NCBI GenBank assembly: GCA_022827835.1
Contig: JAJEIO010000049.1
Location: forward strand, 186,001 to 250,000
Reading direction: 5' to 3'
DNA from: Candidatus Latescibacterota bacterium
GTDB lineage: Bacteria > Latescibacterota > UBA2968 > UBA8231
Length of the DNA stretch: 64,000 nt
Part shown: positions 10,017-18,080 of the stretch, piece by piece
Numbering within the stretch: position 1 is the first letter of the stretch
Layout of the letters: each line of letters opens with the position of its first letter
Notes under the pieces: generated by a model
Told to the model about the DNA's origin: nothing
Database searches by the model: none
What the model saw: the letters and a program-made list of their open reading frames with translations, nothing else
Made by a program: the position numbers and the translations under genes

Positions 10017-10577
10017 ATGCTCAAAGAAGGTCAACTCGTCAAAGCCATTCCCTTGGAGGGGGGACAGGTGCTGTGCCGCTATCCGCGCTGGCAGGACATA
10101 CCCTCGTACGTCGAAATGTGCCAGATTCTGCACCGCGAGCGGGTGCGGGCCTATCACGCTGATACGGATTTCGCCCTCGGCTGCCAACGCCTAGCCCAAA
10201 TCATGGTCGAAGTCGAGACAGGTCAGGCATCTCACCTTTTGCTGGAGGTGGATGGACGCATTATCGGCGAGGGCCGCATGGCCCCCCGCAACCGGGTCAT
10301 GGGGGTTTTGGGAATCAAAATTATTGGCGAGTACCAAGGGCGGCGCTTGGGCACGGCGCTGATGGGAGTTTTGGAGGAAGAGGCACGCAAAATGGAGTTG
10401 CAGCAGATTTACCTGACTGTATTTGCCAATAACACCCCTGCCCGCCGTTTGTACGAAAAGTTCGGTTACCGACAAGTGGGGTGCATTGCCGAATGGTTCA
10501 GTGAAGAGGACGAAGACGGCCATATTGCACTGGTGGACAAAATAGATATGATGAAACGTCTAGAGCCGGATGCTTGA
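10017..10577 (+). CDS. GNAT-family N-acetyltransferase
   Basis: 186 residues. The acetyl-CoA site is I-K-I-I-G-E-Y-Q-G-R-R-L-G-T-A-L (motif A, Q/R-x-x-G-x-G/A, about 101-116), followed by YLTVFANNTPARRLYEKFGY (about 134-153), the motif B of ribosomal-protein-like acetyltransferases. The family transfers an acetyl group from acetyl-CoA to an amine; the acceptor is not predictable. The start ATG 10017 lacks a clear ribosome-binding site and the frame is open for several codons upstream without a start codon. It lies 75 bp after the cupin gene. Confidence 0.8.
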   Translation: MLKEGQLVKAIPLEGGQVLCRYPRWQDIPSYVEMCQILHRERVRAYHADTDFALGCQRLAQIMVEVETGQASHLLLEVDGRIIGEGRMAPRNRVMGVLGIKIIGEYQGRRLGTALMGVLEEEARKMELQQIYLTVFANNTPARRLYEKFGYRQVGCIAEWFSEEDEDGHIALVDKIDMMKRLEPDA

Positions 10578-10611
10578 GAATGAAGACGCCTGCGATCATT
10601 TCGACGACGCG

Positions 10612-10730
10612 ACTGGAGGAGCATGTAGGGATCAACAGCGGCGACTTTATTTATAGCCCCGCTGGCGTCCCTCACCTTCCCTGATCTCAGCGAGACTGAA
10701 ACCTGCACCGCTCGGACGGCCCCCCTGCGC
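10612..10730 (+). pseudogene. Decayed duplicate of the cupin 3' half
   Basis: The DNA closely follows 9767-9890 of the intact cupin gene (GAGGAGCAT, then AACAGCGGCGACTTT, CCCGCTGGCGTCC, CACCTTCCCT, CAGCGAGAC, GAAACCTGCAC, GCTCGGACGG). In frame it reads EEHVGINSGDFIYSPAGVPHLP and then TGA, because a small deletion replaced the Tyr-Asn codons. There is no start or N-terminal half. It is a dead partial duplication separated from its parent by the GNAT gene, and it forms part of the upstream region of the toxin-antitoxin operon. Confidence 0.85.
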
Positions 10731-10773
10731 GAAGAGGTAGAGTGATGCAGTCGTGCTGTTCTTTGCATCACCG

Positions 10774-10797
10774 CATCAAATATATTATCATTTGATG
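10774..10797. promoter_or_regulatory. Inverted repeat upstream of the antitoxin gene (putative operator)
   Basis: CATCAAAT and ATTTGATG form 8-bp arms around the AT-rich spacer ATATTATC, 19 bp before the antitoxin start. Ribbon-helix-helix antitoxins usually bind such palindromes and repress their own operon. AGGAG at 10806-10810 serves as the ribosome-binding site. Confidence 0.6.
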
Positions 10798-10816
10798 TAT
10801 ATAACAGGAGCATCCC

Positions 10817-11044
10817 ATGAGAACAACACTCGATATCGACGACCCCGTCCTCCGGGAGTTGAAGCGGCTCCAAACCAAGGAAGGCAAGTCCTTGGGCCGG
10901 CTCGTATCCGACCTGCTGGCGCGTGCTCTGAAGGAGGACGCTACTCCCACCCCTACTGCGCCTCCGGTCTGGATCGCAAAGCCGATGGGCGCACGCGTCA
11001 ATCTCTCCGACAAGGAAGCCGTGCATCGCGCCTTAGACCGATGA
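10817..11044 (+). CDS. VapB-like ribbon-helix-helix antitoxin
   Basis: 75 residues. It begins MRTTLDIDDPVLRELKRLQ, the beta strand and first helix of an RHH DNA-binding domain of the type found in VapB antitoxins, and GKSLGRLVSDLLARAL is the second helix (about 28-43). The tail (about 50-75) would wrap the toxin. It is followed after 6 bp by a PIN-domain gene, and a palindrome lies upstream. The expected role is to neutralise the toxin and autorepress the operon. Confidence 0.85.
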   Translation: MRTTLDIDDPVLRELKRLQTKEGKSLGRLVSDLLARALKEDATPTPTAPPVWIAKPMGARVNLSDKEAVHRALDR

Positions 11045-11050
11045 TCGCCC

Positions 11051-11485
11051 ATGAGCTACTCCTTGGACGTCAACATCCTTCTCTATTCGTCGGACGCCTC
11101 CAGTCCGTTCCACGCGAAGGCCAAGAGCTTTCTAGAATCCTGTATGAGTCTGAGCGATGTGCTCTATCTGAGTTGGCCGACGATAATGAGTTACCTGCGC
11201 ATTGCCACGCATCCATCCATCTTCGATGAGCCGCTGACGCCCGAAGAGGCCATGGCCAACGTGGAGACGCTGCTCAATCTGCCCAATTCCCGCTGTCTGG
11301 CCGAGGAAGAAGGATTCTGGGAGACGTGGCGATCCGTGACCAGTGAGACATCTGTGCGCGGCAACTTGGTGCCGGATGCACACCTCGCCGCGCTGCTTCG
11401 CTTCCACGGGGTGCGTCGGCTGTACACGCACGACCGCGACTATCGGAGATTCGATTTTCTCGATGTACAGGATCCACTCGCTTGA
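11051..11485 (+). CDS. vapC: VapC-family PIN-domain ribonuclease toxin
   Basis: 144 residues. It starts MSYSLDVNILLYSSDASSPFH, placing the first PIN acidic residue at Asp6. The later acidic positions are in LVPDAHLAALL (about 106-116) and YTHDRDYRRFDFLDV (about 123-137), where the last Asp/Phe pattern closes the family. PIN toxins cut RNA with Mg2+. Its stop overlaps the TTG start of the next nucleotidyltransferase frame by 3-4 bases, so the VapBC and MNT/HEPN modules may be one transcript. Confidence 0.85.
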   Translation: MSYSLDVNILLYSSDASSPFHAKAKSFLESCMSLSDVLYLSWPTIMSYLRIATHPSIFDEPLTPEEAMANVETLLNLPNSRCLAEEEGFWETWRSVTSETSVRGNLVPDAHLAALLRFHGVRRLYTHDRDYRRFDFLDVQDPLA

Positions 11486-11847
11486 CGCTCGATGAACAAA
11501 AACTCAGAAGAATGGTACCCGTCACCGACAATCTTCTCGACCAGATGGTCCAGGCCATCGTCGCCGAGGTCGATCCCGAGCAGGTGATCCTCTTCGGCTC
11601 TCGCGCTCGGGGCGACGCGCGGGAAGATTCGGATGTGGATCTAGTGGTGGTAGAGGCCGAGCCGTTTGGCCCAGAGCGAAGTCGCCGTCAGGAACTGGTC
11701 AGGCTCTACCACGCGCTGGTGGAATTTCCCGTCTCCGCCGACATCCTCGTCTATTCCCATGACGACGTCGATTACTGGCGCGACTCGCTCAATCACGTTC
11801 TGGCGCGGGCGCTGCGGGAAGGGAAGGTGCTTTATGAGCGACATTAA
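11482..11847 (+). CDS. MNT-type nucleotidyltransferase (antitoxin of HEPN/MNT pair)
   Basis: 121 residues from TTG 11482, or 111 from ATG 11512, which is preceded by AGAAG; the ATG may be the real start. VILFGSRARGDAREDSDVDL (about 35-54) is the GSxxRG...DxD catalytic motif of minimal nucleotidyltransferases. These proteins pair with HEPN toxins and in characterised systems AMPylate and silence them. It overlaps the HEPN gene by 14 nt, a strong sign of translational coupling. Confidence 0.85.
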   Translation: MTLDEQKLRRMVPVTDNLLDQMVQAIVAEVDPEQVILFGSRARGDAREDSDVDLVVVEAEPFGPERSRRQELVRLYHALVEFPVSADILVYSHDDVDYWRDSLNHVLARALREGKVLYERH

Positions 11848-12295
11848 ATGTGCGAGGATGTTGCTGGATGCGGCTGAGCGCGATGTCGCGGTCCTGCGGG
11901 TCATATGCCGCTCCGACGAAATCTCCGACGAGATTTTCGGCTTTCACGTGCAGCAGGCCGCCGAGAAGCTGTTCAAATCTTGGATCGCACTGCTGGGCGA
12001 AGTGTATCCGCTGACCCACAATATCGAAAGATTGTTCAATCTCCTCGCCGACCAAGGCGTCGATGTGGAACCCTTCCGCAAGCTGATCGATTACACCCCA
12101 TACGCCCTTGAGTTTCGTTATACAGGTGTGGACTCAAGTACCGAAACAATCGATCGCGAGGGTACGCTTGTGATCGTCGAAGCGTTGCTGGAGGAGGTCC
12201 GGCGGCGGCTGGCAGAGGTGGAAATGACTCGCAAAACAAACGATGACGGCCAAGACCCCGACCCGGAATTTGGATTAGGAACGCCGGGGGTATAA
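11834..12295 (+). CDS. HEPN-domain protein (toxin of MNT/HEPN pair)
   Basis: 153 residues from ATG 11834, inside the end of the MNT gene. A longer frame starting further upstream runs through the MNT gene and is not used. The HEPN core is GFHVQQAAEKLFKSWIALLG (about 36-55), with PLTHNIERLFNLL after it and the terminal helix pattern in the C-terminal half (YALEFRYTG). This is the C-terminal-HEPN type rather than the HepT type with R-x4-6-H. The last 20 residues are polar and disordered. It is convergent with the PcfJ-like gene. Confidence 0.8.
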   Translation: MSDIKCARMLLDAAERDVAVLRVICRSDEISDEIFGFHVQQAAEKLFKSWIALLGEVYPLTHNIERLFNLLADQGVDVEPFRKLIDYTPYALEFRYTGVDSSTETIDREGTLVIVEALLEEVRRRLAEVEMTRKTNDDGQDPDPEFGLGTPGV

Positions 12296-12339
12296 GATGA
12301 CTAATGCTGACAAAAATGTCGAAATCAACTTGCCCCTCC

Positions 12340-14031
12340 CTAATACGCCCGCGTCGTCCGCCCCAACTCCTCGGCCTCAATCCACTTCCGCAACACGGCA
12401 CCAGAGCGCGCCAGCAACTCTCGATAAGGCCGCTCCAATGTCTTGTTTTTTGGATTTTTTCCCGACTGTCGTGGCACGGCGTTGAATCGTCCCCGCGCCT
12501 CGACGATGTTGCGGCTCGGATTATGCACGGCGATTGTCAATACCCGGGCGCTGTAGCCCTCTGGATCGGCCACCTGCATGGACCACACCGACTTGCTGCC
12601 CCGCCGGCAGTTGGAAATATAGGAGGCGACGCAGTGGTTCATTGCCCGTCCCTCAAGCGTGAGTTCTCTCTTGGAAGTAAGCTCGCGGATGGTCCAACGC
12701 AGCCCTTCCTCTTTGTCGTCTTCCCACTCAAAGCTAGCGATGCCCGACTCTGCCCAACTCCCGCCGGGCTGGCGGTTATCGCGGGCTAAGCGCTCGTGCC
12801 ATTCCTCGACTTGGCGTAGGAGCTTGACCGCGCCGCGTCCCTTCATGGTATAGTTGGGTTGGGGTGGCTCGCCCTCCTCTGTGGGGACGAATTTTTGGTG
12901 ATTGATGTAATCGACGATTGGCCCGACCATGTCCGGGTCGAGCATGGGGTTTTCGACGAAGAAGAGGACTACGGTGCTCCAGAAGGATTCTTCGGCGAAA
13001 TTGCGACCCAATTCCGTGGCTATCACGGCCTGGGCTAGCATCTCGCTGCCTCCTTGACCCATCACTTGCGCCCAGCGCAGGGCCTCGGTCGCCGTCAGTT
13101 CGCTTGGGGCCTCGGCGAAGACGTGTGCCATGCGCTTGGAGAACACGAGCGGCAGGTCGGCCGTGCGGATGTTCTGCCCGCTGCCCACATGGACAAACCA
13201 CCCTTGCTGGCGTTGGGCCTCTTGGTCCCAGCCGCCAAACCACACCGAATCCAAGCAGGACGGCACATCGTAGCGAGCCAATAGGAATCGGACTAGCGCG
13301 GCGAATTGCCGCCGGGGATTGCGGCTGTCTGGCTTCCACTCGGACGGCGACTGCTGCCAAGCGTCGCTGTGTCGCGCCAATGCGCCGAGGGCCTCGACGA
13401 AGGTATTGCCGTCCACTCGGCCCAAGCGATGAAGAGCTGGCCGCGCGTCGAGCAGACTGGACGCGCGTTTCTCTACGTGCAAGAGCAAATCCCGTAGCTG
13501 CGCCCGCTGGTCGCCCGCCAAGCCGACAAAGGCCCGATAGATCAGGCGCAAGACCTCGGTGCGCAGTTCTTCCTCGGCGATGGCTCCGGCCCAGAGCTGG
13601 TGAATGATGTCTTTGGTGCGCCGGCTGTGCTTGCGGCCCTTGTGCAGGGCCTGGGTGCTCTGGATCTGCTGGTGGAGCTTGAGTTCCTTGCTGCGCTGGG
13701 CCGAGCTTTTGTGGACGGCGTCGCCGAGTCCCTGCTGCCGACACCACGTCTGGTAGGCGGCCACCCCGTCTAGCCCCAGTTGCGCGACGTGTTGGCGCAC
13801 GGCTTCTTCGGCTTGGGCGGCCTGTTGGTCGCGCTCGTGAGCCGCGCGCTCTTGCCGCCGCTCCTGCCAAGTCTTGCTTAGGGCCGCGCTAAATCCGTGC
13901 TGGCGGCACCAGACCTTATAGGCTTCAATGGCCTCTAGGCCCAGCGATGCCATGTGCGCGCCCAACTCGGCATTGGCGCGTGCGGTGGCACCCCGGCGAC
14001 GGCTCTTTTTGCGCTTGGGTTGTTTAGCCAT
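12340..14031 (-). CDS. PcfJ-like protein with tandem N-terminal repeats
   Basis: 563 residues, very basic at the start (KQPKRKKSRRR). Two copies of a helical unit follow with a 55-residue period: LGLEAIEAYKVWCRQHG (about 30-46) and LGLDGVAAYQTWCRQQG (about 85-101). The C-terminal part (about 440-540) contains LTLEGRAMNHCVASYISNC and then a strand-rich end, as in PcfJ-domain proteins first known from conjugative plasmid pCF10; their biochemical role is unknown. The start overlaps the stop of the dehydratase gene by 8 nt, so the two are translationally coupled. No conjugation genes are nearby. The family call rests on the L-x-x-EG-x-x-M-x-HCV motif. Confidence 0.7.
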   Translation of the reverse strand: MAKQPKRKKSRRRGATARANAELGAHMASLGLEAIEAYKVWCRQHGFSAALSKTWQERRQERAAHERDQQAAQAEEAVRQHVAQLGLDGVAAYQTWCRQQGLGDAVHKSSAQRSKELKLHQQIQSTQALHKGRKHSRRTKDIIHQLWAGAIAEEELRTEVLRLIYRAFVGLAGDQRAQLRDLLLHVEKRASSLLDARPALHRLGRVDGNTFVEALGALARHSDAWQQSPSEWKPDSRNPRRQFAALVRFLLARYDVPSCLDSVWFGGWDQEAQRQQGWFVHVGSGQNIRTADLPLVFSKRMAHVFAEAPSELTATEALRWAQVMGQGGSEMLAQAVIATELGRNFAEESFWSTVVLFFVENPMLDPDMVGPIVDYINHQKFVPTEEGEPPQPNYTMKGRGAVKLLRQVEEWHERLARDNRQPGGSWAESGIASFEWEDDKEEGLRWTIRELTSKRELTLEGRAMNHCVASYISNCRRGSKSVWSMQVADPEGYSARVLTIAVHNPSRNIVEARGRFNAVPRQSGKNPKNKTLERPYRELLARSGAVLRKWIEAEELGRTTRAY

Positions 14032-14992
14032 TTTGCAAGATCCGTGCTAAGTGATCGGCGGGTGCGTTCCCGCCGCTGAGGATGCCGACTACCTTTTTGC
14101 CGACTAGAGACTCGCGGATCTTCAGGGCCGCGGCTAGTGATGCGGCTCCGGCTCCTTCGGCTACCAGCTTGGCCTCCCGCGCCAACAGGCCAATAGCCGC
14201 GTCTATTTCTTCGTCGGTGACGAGCTCGATGCGATCGACGAGTTCCCACATCATGTGCGAGGTCATGGCAAAGGGCACGCGCGTGGCTAGCCCCTCGTGC
14301 CGCGTGGCCATGGGAGCTTCCACGTCGAGTCGCCGCTGTTGCCAAGCCCGGTAGCAGACGGGAGCGCTCTCGCTCTGCACGCCGATGATCTCGACGGATG
14401 GGTTTAGGTGGCGGGCGACGAGCGAGATGCCGCAGATGCCGCTGCCGCCGCCGACGGGCACGATCAGCGCTTCTGCATCGGGCAGGTCGTCAAGAATCTC
14501 CAAGCCCATGGTGCCCACGCCAGCGATCAGCAATGGCTCGTTGGCCGAATGCACGTAGCGGCAACCCGTGCGGCGCGCTTCGCGCTCGACTTGTTCGCGC
14601 GCCTCGTCGAAATCGCGGCCAAAGAGGCGGACTTCTGCGCCGAGGGCGCGCATGGCCGCGACTTTGGCGGGATTGCTGGCGCGCTCTGGTCCGTAGATGG
14701 TCACCGGTGTGTCAAAGAGCTGTCCGGCGTACGCTAGGGACTGGCCGTGATTGCCGGTGCTGGCGCTGATGACGCCCCGCTGCTGCTCGGCAGGGGATAA
14801 ACGCCCGATGAGGTTGACGCCGCCGCGCACCTTAAAGGCCCCCACGGGCTGTAGGTTTTCGCATTTGGCGTGGTAGGAGCAGCCCAGCATTTGCGAGAGC
14901 TTGTAGCAGTGGACGAGCGGCGTTGGCGCGAGATGCGGGCTGATAAAGGCCGCGGCTTCTTCCACTGCCGCGAAAGTAGGTGTGTCTGTCAT
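14024..14992 (-). CDS. PLP-dependent threonine/serine dehydratase
   Basis: 322 residues from the ATG preceded by AAGGA at a 9-nt gap; two further ATGs lie upstream. The PLP lysine is in CENLQPVGAFKVRGG, the ASTGNHGQSLAYA segment holds the substrate Ser/Asn loop, and GGGSGICG is the phosphate cup. The late SGGN binds the pyridine ring. There is no C-terminal ACT domain, so it resembles the short catabolic or racemase-type members rather than biosynthetic IlvA. It deaminates threonine to 2-oxobutyrate or serine to pyruvate, and serine racemase activity is possible. Confidence 0.85.
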   Translation of the reverse strand: MTDTPTFAAVEEAAAFISPHLAPTPLVHCYKLSQMLGCSYHAKCENLQPVGAFKVRGGVNLIGRLSPAEQQRGVISASTGNHGQSLAYAGQLFDTPVTIYGPERASNPAKVAAMRALGAEVRLFGRDFDEAREQVEREARRTGCRYVHSANEPLLIAGVGTMGLEILDDLPDAEALIVPVGGGSGICGISLVARHLNPSVEIIGVQSESAPVCYRAWQQRRLDVEAPMATRHEGLATRVPFAMTSHMMWELVDRIELVTDEEIDAAIGLLAREAKLVAEGAGAASLAAALKIRESLVGKKVVGILSGGNAPADHLARILQNG

Positions 14993-15086
14993 TGATTGCA
15001 TCCTTAGAATATTCATTATTTGACGCGAGGGTTCAATCTCGCTATGGTCAACCGGCCCAATTTACCCGAATTGACTTTTAAGAATA

Positions 15087-15935
15087 ATGAATGCCGATGT
15101 CTGGGGGCTCGTGTTGGCGGCGGCCATTGGCCACGCCCTGTGGAATTTCGCTGCCTACAAGGTCGCTGGCAATGTGGCCGTGCTCTGGCTCTCTTTTGCC
15201 TCTGGTATCGTGTTCGTAATGCCGCTGTGCGCTTATATCTGGTGGCAAGGCACGCCGTTGATCCTGTCGTGGCCGGCCGGCCTCTGCTTGCTGGCTACGG
15301 GCGTTTTTCACGGGCTGTACTTTGCCTTGCTGGCGCGGGCGTACGAGCACGGCGAAATCTCGACGGTGTATCCGATTGCGCGCGGCTCGGGTGTGGGGCT
15401 GACGGCTTTTGTGGCCTATCTCAGCTTGGGCGAGGACATTTCGCTGCTGGGAGCAGGCGGGATTGCCCTAGTTTTCGTGGGGATTTTTTGCGTTGGCGCT
15501 CCGGCTCTCAAGCTCCAAGCGCGGGGCTTGCGACTGGCTTTGAGTGTAGGGCTGACGATTGTCTGTTATTCGCTGATCGACAAAATAGGCGTAGGATACG
15601 TGCAACCGATTTACTACATCTGCGGCATGTGGATCATCGCCACCCTCATGCGCATGCCCTTTGTGGTGCGCCAATACGGTATGGAACTGCTGACGACGGT
15701 TCGCGACTTCTACGGGTATATTGTCTTGATTGGTGCAGGCTCGCTGGCGACCTATCTGCTGATACTGTACGCCTATACTCAAGGGCCGGTCAGCTATATT
15801 ATTGCCGCGCGCGAGTCGTCGGTAGTAATCGGCGCGCTGCTGGGCTGGATTTTCCTCAAAGAACGGCTCACGCCCGTTAAGACCATTGGCATCCTCGCCA
15901 TTGCCGGAGGCTTGATGCTGCTCAGAGCGAGTTGA
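15087..15935 (+). CDS. EamA/DMT-family membrane transporter
   Basis: 282 residues with about ten hydrophobic segments in two similar halves of five, the EamA arrangement. The first half ends LGEDISLLGAGGIALVFVGI and the second half has the matching LKERLTPVKTIGILAIAGGLMLL. Both carry the conserved Glu at the end of a helix. It is probably an exporter of metabolites in the inner membrane; the substrate is unknown. The next gene starts one base after its stop, so both are co-transcribed. Confidence 0.85.
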   Translation: MNADVWGLVLAAAIGHALWNFAAYKVAGNVAVLWLSFASGIVFVMPLCAYIWWQGTPLILSWPAGLCLLATGVFHGLYFALLARAYEHGEISTVYPIARGSGVGLTAFVAYLSLGEDISLLGAGGIALVFVGIFCVGAPALKLQARGLRLALSVGLTIVCYSLIDKIGVGYVQPIYYICGMWIIATLMRMPFVVRQYGMELLTTVRDFYGYIVLIGAGSLATYLLILYAYTQGPVSYIIAARESSVVIGALLGWIFLKERLTPVKTIGILAIAGGLMLLRAS

Positions 15936-15936
15936 C

Positions 15937-16509
15937 ATGGAACCGCGCATTTTCCCCATCCACCCGCCGTCCGCCGCTCTGTTCGGCAAAGTGCTGGCCG
16001 CATCTTTTGCCGTGACTACCGCCTTTTTCGGCGTGCTGACCCTCGCGCTCTACGCGGCCATTGACCCAGACGGCCCGGTCGCCCGCGTCGCCGCGCCTGT
16101 GGCCTTGGGCTCGTCTTACGTGCTGATGCTGATCATATTTTTCTCGGTATTTACTTGGTTTTATTTGAGTGCTCGCCGCACGGATTTTGTCTTGCTAGAG
16201 GGCCACCTGCTCATCCGCAACAGCGCCCACGGCAAGCACTTCACCTATGACGAGCTGAAGGTGGAAGAGGCCCGCGTCGTCGATTTGCCAGCCGAGCCCC
16301 AATACCGGACCAAGGGCAAAATTTTTGCCATTAGCGCGTTCTTTTTTCGCGGGGGAGCGTTTTATCTGCACAGCGGGGAAAAGGCGCACGTTTTCTACAC
16401 GGGTACACCGCGCGCTGTGTATATTCCAACGCACGGTTCCCATGCCCTCTTGCTCGGCCCAGCCGATCCAGCCGTCTTTTTGCACGCCTTGCGAGAAGTG
16501 ACACACTAA
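15937..16509 (+). CDS. Membrane protein with bacterial PH-like domain
   Basis: 190 residues. Two transmembrane helices (about 20-44 and 53-76) are followed by a cytoplasmic region with strands typical of bPH domains: RTDFVLLEGHLLIRNSAHG, a helix, then AFYLHSGEKAHVFYTGTPRAVYIPTHG. It ends in a helix (PAVFLHALREV). The function of such proteins is not known. It sits between the DMT transporter (1-bp gap) and a lactonase in one apparent operon. Confidence 0.65.
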   Translation: MEPRIFPIHPPSAALFGKVLAASFAVTTAFFGVLTLALYAAIDPDGPVARVAAPVALGSSYVLMLIIFFSVFTWFYLSARRTDFVLLEGHLLIRNSAHGKHFTYDELKVEEARVVDLPAEPQYRTKGKIFAISAFFFRGGAFYLHSGEKAHVFYTGTPRAVYIPTHGSHALLLGPADPAVFLHALREVTH

Positions 16510-16530
16510 CCCCTTTTGGAGGAGATTTTC

Positions 16531-17544
16531 ATGGCCTATCACGTATATATTTCAAACTCGGGCAGCAACTTTTTCTCGCATTTCCTGATGGACGAAGACA
16601 CCGGCGCATTAGAGCCGCAGCCCAATATCGAGTTGGGGGATTCTCCCGGGGCGGTGACTGTGCGCCCGGATGGGACTCAGATGTTCGTGGCACTGCGCTC
16701 GGCCCAAAAACTGGCTAGCTATGCGGTCGATGGGGAGCAGGGGACACTCGTTAAGCTGGCGGAGACGAGCCTAGATGAAGGCCCTCCCTATCTGTATTTG
16801 GACGATACCGGTGCTTTTTTGCTGTCGTCTTACTACGGGTCGGGTCAGGTCGGCGTGCACGGCGTGGCCGCGGATGGTGCGATCTCGGCCGAGCCGCTGC
16901 AAATGCTTGCCACCGCAATACGCGCCCACAGCATCCAGACCGACCGCTCGAACCGCTTTGCCTTTGTGCCGCACACCAACCCGTCCAACGCGATATTTCA
17001 GTTTTGCTTTGACGAGCAAACCGGGCGGCTGACGCCCAACGCCCCGCCCAAGATACAGCCGGCTACGCCCGAAGGCCCGCGCCACTTTGCCTTCCACCCG
17101 ACCCGCGACCTCCTCTATTCGGTCAACGAAGACGGCAGCACGGTGTCGGCTCACCACTTCGACCCGGAGGCTGGGACGCTGTCGTCGTTTCAGGTTATTT
17201 CGACCTTGCCGGAGGGATTTAACAACGAAGACAACACCACAGCCGAAATAAAGATCACGCCCGATGGCCAGTTTCTCTACGGGTCCAATCGCGGCCACGA
17301 TTCCTTGGCCCTCTTCGCGATTGGCGACGATGGGCGGCTGACGGCTAAAGGACGCTATCCGACTGAGGCTACGCCCCGCTTTTTCGAGCTAGATCCGAGC
17401 GGTCGCTTCGTCTATTCGGTTGGGCAGGGATCGGGGCGGATGACCTCGTACAGCATTGACGCGGCTACGGGTGAGTTGACGCCTCTGGAGCAACACGAAG
17501 TAGGGGAGAGTCCGCTGTGGATTACCTTTGTCAAACAGGGATAG
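16531..17544 (+). CDS. Lactonase-family beta-propeller (6-phosphogluconolactonase Pgl/YbhE type)
   Basis: 337 residues from ATG 16531, preceded by GGAGGAG at the right distance; a frame start 15 bp upstream lies before the ribosome-binding site and is not used. Seven-bladed propeller signatures are present: HVYISNSGSNFFSHFLMDED, GPRHFAFHPTRDLLYSVNE, AEIKITPDGQFLYGSNRGHD and FELDPSGRFVYSVGQGSG. The family hydrolyses 6-phosphogluconolactone or related lactones. There is no signal peptide, so it is cytoplasmic. Confidence 0.85.
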   Translation: MAYHVYISNSGSNFFSHFLMDEDTGALEPQPNIELGDSPGAVTVRPDGTQMFVALRSAQKLASYAVDGEQGTLVKLAETSLDEGPPYLYLDDTGAFLLSSYYGSGQVGVHGVAADGAISAEPLQMLATAIRAHSIQTDRSNRFAFVPHTNPSNAIFQFCFDEQTGRLTPNAPPKIQPATPEGPRHFAFHPTRDLLYSVNEDGSTVSAHHFDPEAGTLSSFQVISTLPEGFNNEDNTTAEIKITPDGQFLYGSNRGHDSLALFAIGDDGRLTAKGRYPTEATPRFFELDPSGRFVYSVGQGSGRMTSYSIDAATGELTPLEQHEVGESPLWITFVKQG

Positions 17545-17550
17545 ATGTGC

Positions 17551-18045
17551 TTATTCGTCTTCTGTAGGACCGAGCAATTCGTCTAGTTTCGCCTTGAGCT
17601 TCAGTTCGTCTCCGGGCCGATACCCTTGATGCTTGTACCACACCGTCCCGTCGGCCGCGATAATCAGAGTCGCCGGGACGCCCGCTAGGTGGAACTGCTT
17701 GAGCACCTCGTTGGTCTTGTCCAACAAAACCGGCAACTTGAGCTTGTGGCGCTGCATAAAGGGCCGCACCTTGGGCAGGTTTCTCGGGCCATCGACGTTG
17801 ATCGTCAGCACCTGGACGTCGCGCTTGGCGTATTTGTCAGCTAGGGCTTGGAGCTTGGGCAGGCTCTTGATACAGGGCTTGCACCAAGTCGCCCAGAAGT
17901 CGAATACAACCGGCCCTTTTTTGAGCGCCTCCACCAGCGAAAAGGTTGAGCCGTCGAGATTCTCCAGCACGAGCTGCGGTGCCTTTTCGGCGCGAGCCGA
18001 GCCGACGAGCAGCAAGCAGGTTGCCAATGCGAAAATTGGTTTCAT
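17551..18045 (-). CDS. Periplasmic TlpA-like thioredoxin
   Basis: 164 residues from ATG 18045 with GGAGG upstream; it opens a signal peptide (MKPIFALATCLLLVGSARA). The thioredoxin fold has FDFWATWCKPCIKSLPKLQ with Cys55 and Cys58, the VPATLIIAADG cis-Pro strand, and the extra TlpA features. It should reduce disulfides or assist cytochrome c maturation in the periplasm. It is divergent from the DUF6029-like barrel at 18081 with only 35 bp between the starts, so they share a promoter region. Confidence 0.88.
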   Translation of the reverse strand: MKPIFALATCLLLVGSARAEKAPQLVLENLDGSTFSLVEALKKGPVVFDFWATWCKPCIKSLPKLQALADKYAKRDVQVLTINVDGPRNLPKVRPFMQRHKLKLPVLLDKTNEVLKQFHLAGVPATLIIAADGTVWYKHQGYRPGDELKLKAKLDELLGPTEDE

Positions 18046-18080
18046 TTTGGACCTCCATTTTCCTCTATAAGGACCAAGCC

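Noticed and set aside
15468..15989. Minus-strand frame opposite the DMT transporter
   Set aside because: Shadow of membrane-helix coding sequence with no start site or motif.
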